From: M3007 sp031398055
GTDB lineage: Bacteria; Bacteroidota; Bacteroidia; Chitinophagales; Saprospiraceae
Assembly: GCA_031398055.1 (NCBI GenBank)
Contig: JANNMS010000148.1
Span: forward strand, 1 to 64,000
Direction: 5' to 3'
Length of the DNA: 64,000 nt
In this document: piece after piece, positions 63,335 through 64,000 of the stretch
How the letters are laid out: every line of letters starts with the position of its first letter
Numbering within the stretch: position 1 is the stretch's first letter
Program-made: the position numbers and the translations under genes
The notes under the pieces: model-generated
What the model saw: only the letters and a program-made list of their open reading frames with translations
Told to the model about the DNA's origin: nothing
Database searches by the model: none

Positions 63335-64000
63335 ATGCTACAAATTAAAACCATTCGGGAAGAAAAAAGCCGCGTGCTCGCCGGTTTGAAAAAAAGAAAT
63401 TGGTCGGCTGCCCAACTGAAAATCATTGACAAAATCCTCGCCGCCGACGACCTGCGCCGCGCCACGCAAAATGAATTGGACAAACAATTGGCCGAGCAAA
63501 ACCGCATCGCAAAACAGGTCGGCGCGTTGATGGGGCAAGGAAAAAAAGACGAGGCCGAGGCCGCAAAATCGCAAGTCGCCGCGCTGAAAACTGCCTCGAA
63601 AAATTTGGAAGAACGCCTTGACGCGGCCAAAACCGAACTGGAAAATTTGTTGATCACCGTGCCGAACATCCCCCACAAATCCGTCCCGAAAGGCAAAACG
63701 CCGGAGGAAAACAAAGTGGCCAAAGATTGGACGGCGGCCTTCCCAGATTTGGGAGAAAATGCCCTGCCGCACTGGGATTTGGGCAAAAAATACAACCTTT
63801 TTGATTTTGAAATCGGCGTCAAATTGACGGGCGGCGGCTTCCCAGTTTACCGTGGAAAGGGCGCAAAATTGCAACGTGCGCTGATCCAGTTTTTTTTGGA
63901 TGAAAACATCAAAGCAGGTTACGAAGAAATTTTGCCGCCGCACCTCGTCAACGAAGAAACAGCGCGCGGAACCGGCCAACTGCCCGACAAAGAGGCGCAG
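63335..64000 (+). CDS. serS: Seryl-tRNA synthetase, N-terminal part (cut by window end)
   Basis: The first 222 codons are present. Residues 1-105 form the long antiparallel coiled-coil arm that grips tRNA-Ser (LQIKTIREEKSRVLAGLKKR ... SKNLEERLDAAKTELENLL). The class II catalytic domain begins after PNIPHKSVPKGKTPEENK, with HWDLGKKYNLFDFE, GGGFPVYRGKGAKLQRALIQFFLD (motif 1) and EEILPPHLVNEETARGTGQLP. The arm is somewhat unlike the usual register (KKRNW where many have KKRG) but typical overall. The ATG at 63335 is supported by the promoter box upstream and by the family start; an ATG ten bases earlier is out of frame. Confidence 0.95.
   Translation, partial: MLQIKTIREEKSRVLAGLKKRNWSAAQLKIIDKILAADDLRRATQNELDKQLAEQNRIAKQVGALMGQGKKDEAEAAKSQVAALKTASKNLEERLDAAKTELENLLITVPNIPHKSVPKGKTPEENKVAKDWTAAFPDLGENALPHWDLGKKYNLFDFEIGVKLTGGGFPVYRGKGAKLQRALIQFFLDENIKAGYEEILPPHLVNEETARGTGQLPDKEAQ

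Overview
The window comes from a chromosome of a Bacteroidota bacterium, most likely a Saprospiria-type relative (phylum confident, lower rank an inference). The evidence is three giant or large secreted proteins with type IX secretion system (T9SS) C-terminal sorting domains, promoters of the Bacteroidota type (TTG ... TAnnTTTG), a DUF5777 beta-barrel protein, a choice-of-anchor L adhesin with SprB-like repeats, DUF3857 proteins and an effector-associated (EAD11-like) domain. No rRNA, tRNA, CRISPR array, prophage or insertion sequence was seen.

Layout. 1-4.9 kb: hairpins, a DMT exporter, a TonB-dependent receptor, and an EAD11-TM-TolB-like protein behind an array of 15-bp inverted words. 4.9-8.3 kb: a MerR/B12-fold regulator, a Fur-family regulator and a secreted MORN-caspase protein. 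8.5-10.4 kb: an AT-rich operon of lipoprotein cytochrome c, OB-fold protein and DUF5777 barrel. 10.6-14.9 kb: a 43-residue membrane protein, an SRPBCC-GyrI protein, a TPR membrane protein, a degenerate PIN-like protein and a methyltransferase. 15.1-20.7 kb: adenosylhomocysteinase and a T9SS-exported subtilisin. 20.8-25.6 kb: a UPF0175/PIN toxin-antitoxin pair lying between a 58-codon fragment of mfd and a complete but N-terminally short mfd, then lspA and an SRPBCC gene. 25.7-33.2 kb: an AsmA-like protein, a TPR-like exported protein, esterase, cmk and an N-methyltransferase. 33.2-35.3 kb: an Eco47II-family restriction-modification system. 35.4-38.9 kb: a DPP IV-type peptidase and purD. 39.0-48.8 kb: one 3279-residue adhesin with about 26 tandem repeats of about 84 residues. 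49.2-53.4 kb: a methyltransferase, an MFS transporter and an OmpA/PD40 protein. 53.4-58.8 kb: two DUF3857 proteins, an epimerase and a cytochrome c lipoprotein. 58.8-59.4 kb: an intergenic stretch with tandem hairpins. 59.4-64 kb: an FG-GAP/ASPIC-UnbV T9SS protein, a Uma2 protein and the start of serS.

The most unusual items are the EAD11-TM-TolB-like protein close to a periplasmic MORN-caspase with an EF-hand loop, the mfd fragment that differs from the intact mfd only at synonymous positions and flanks a toxin-antitoxin pair, a PIN-like protein that has lost its acidic catalytic residues, and several unrelated families of long palindromes that sit flush against stop codons, in two cases supplying the stop. 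Start codons were often moved downstream of the longest reading frame where a signal peptide, promoter or family match demanded it. Statements about base composition are by eye.
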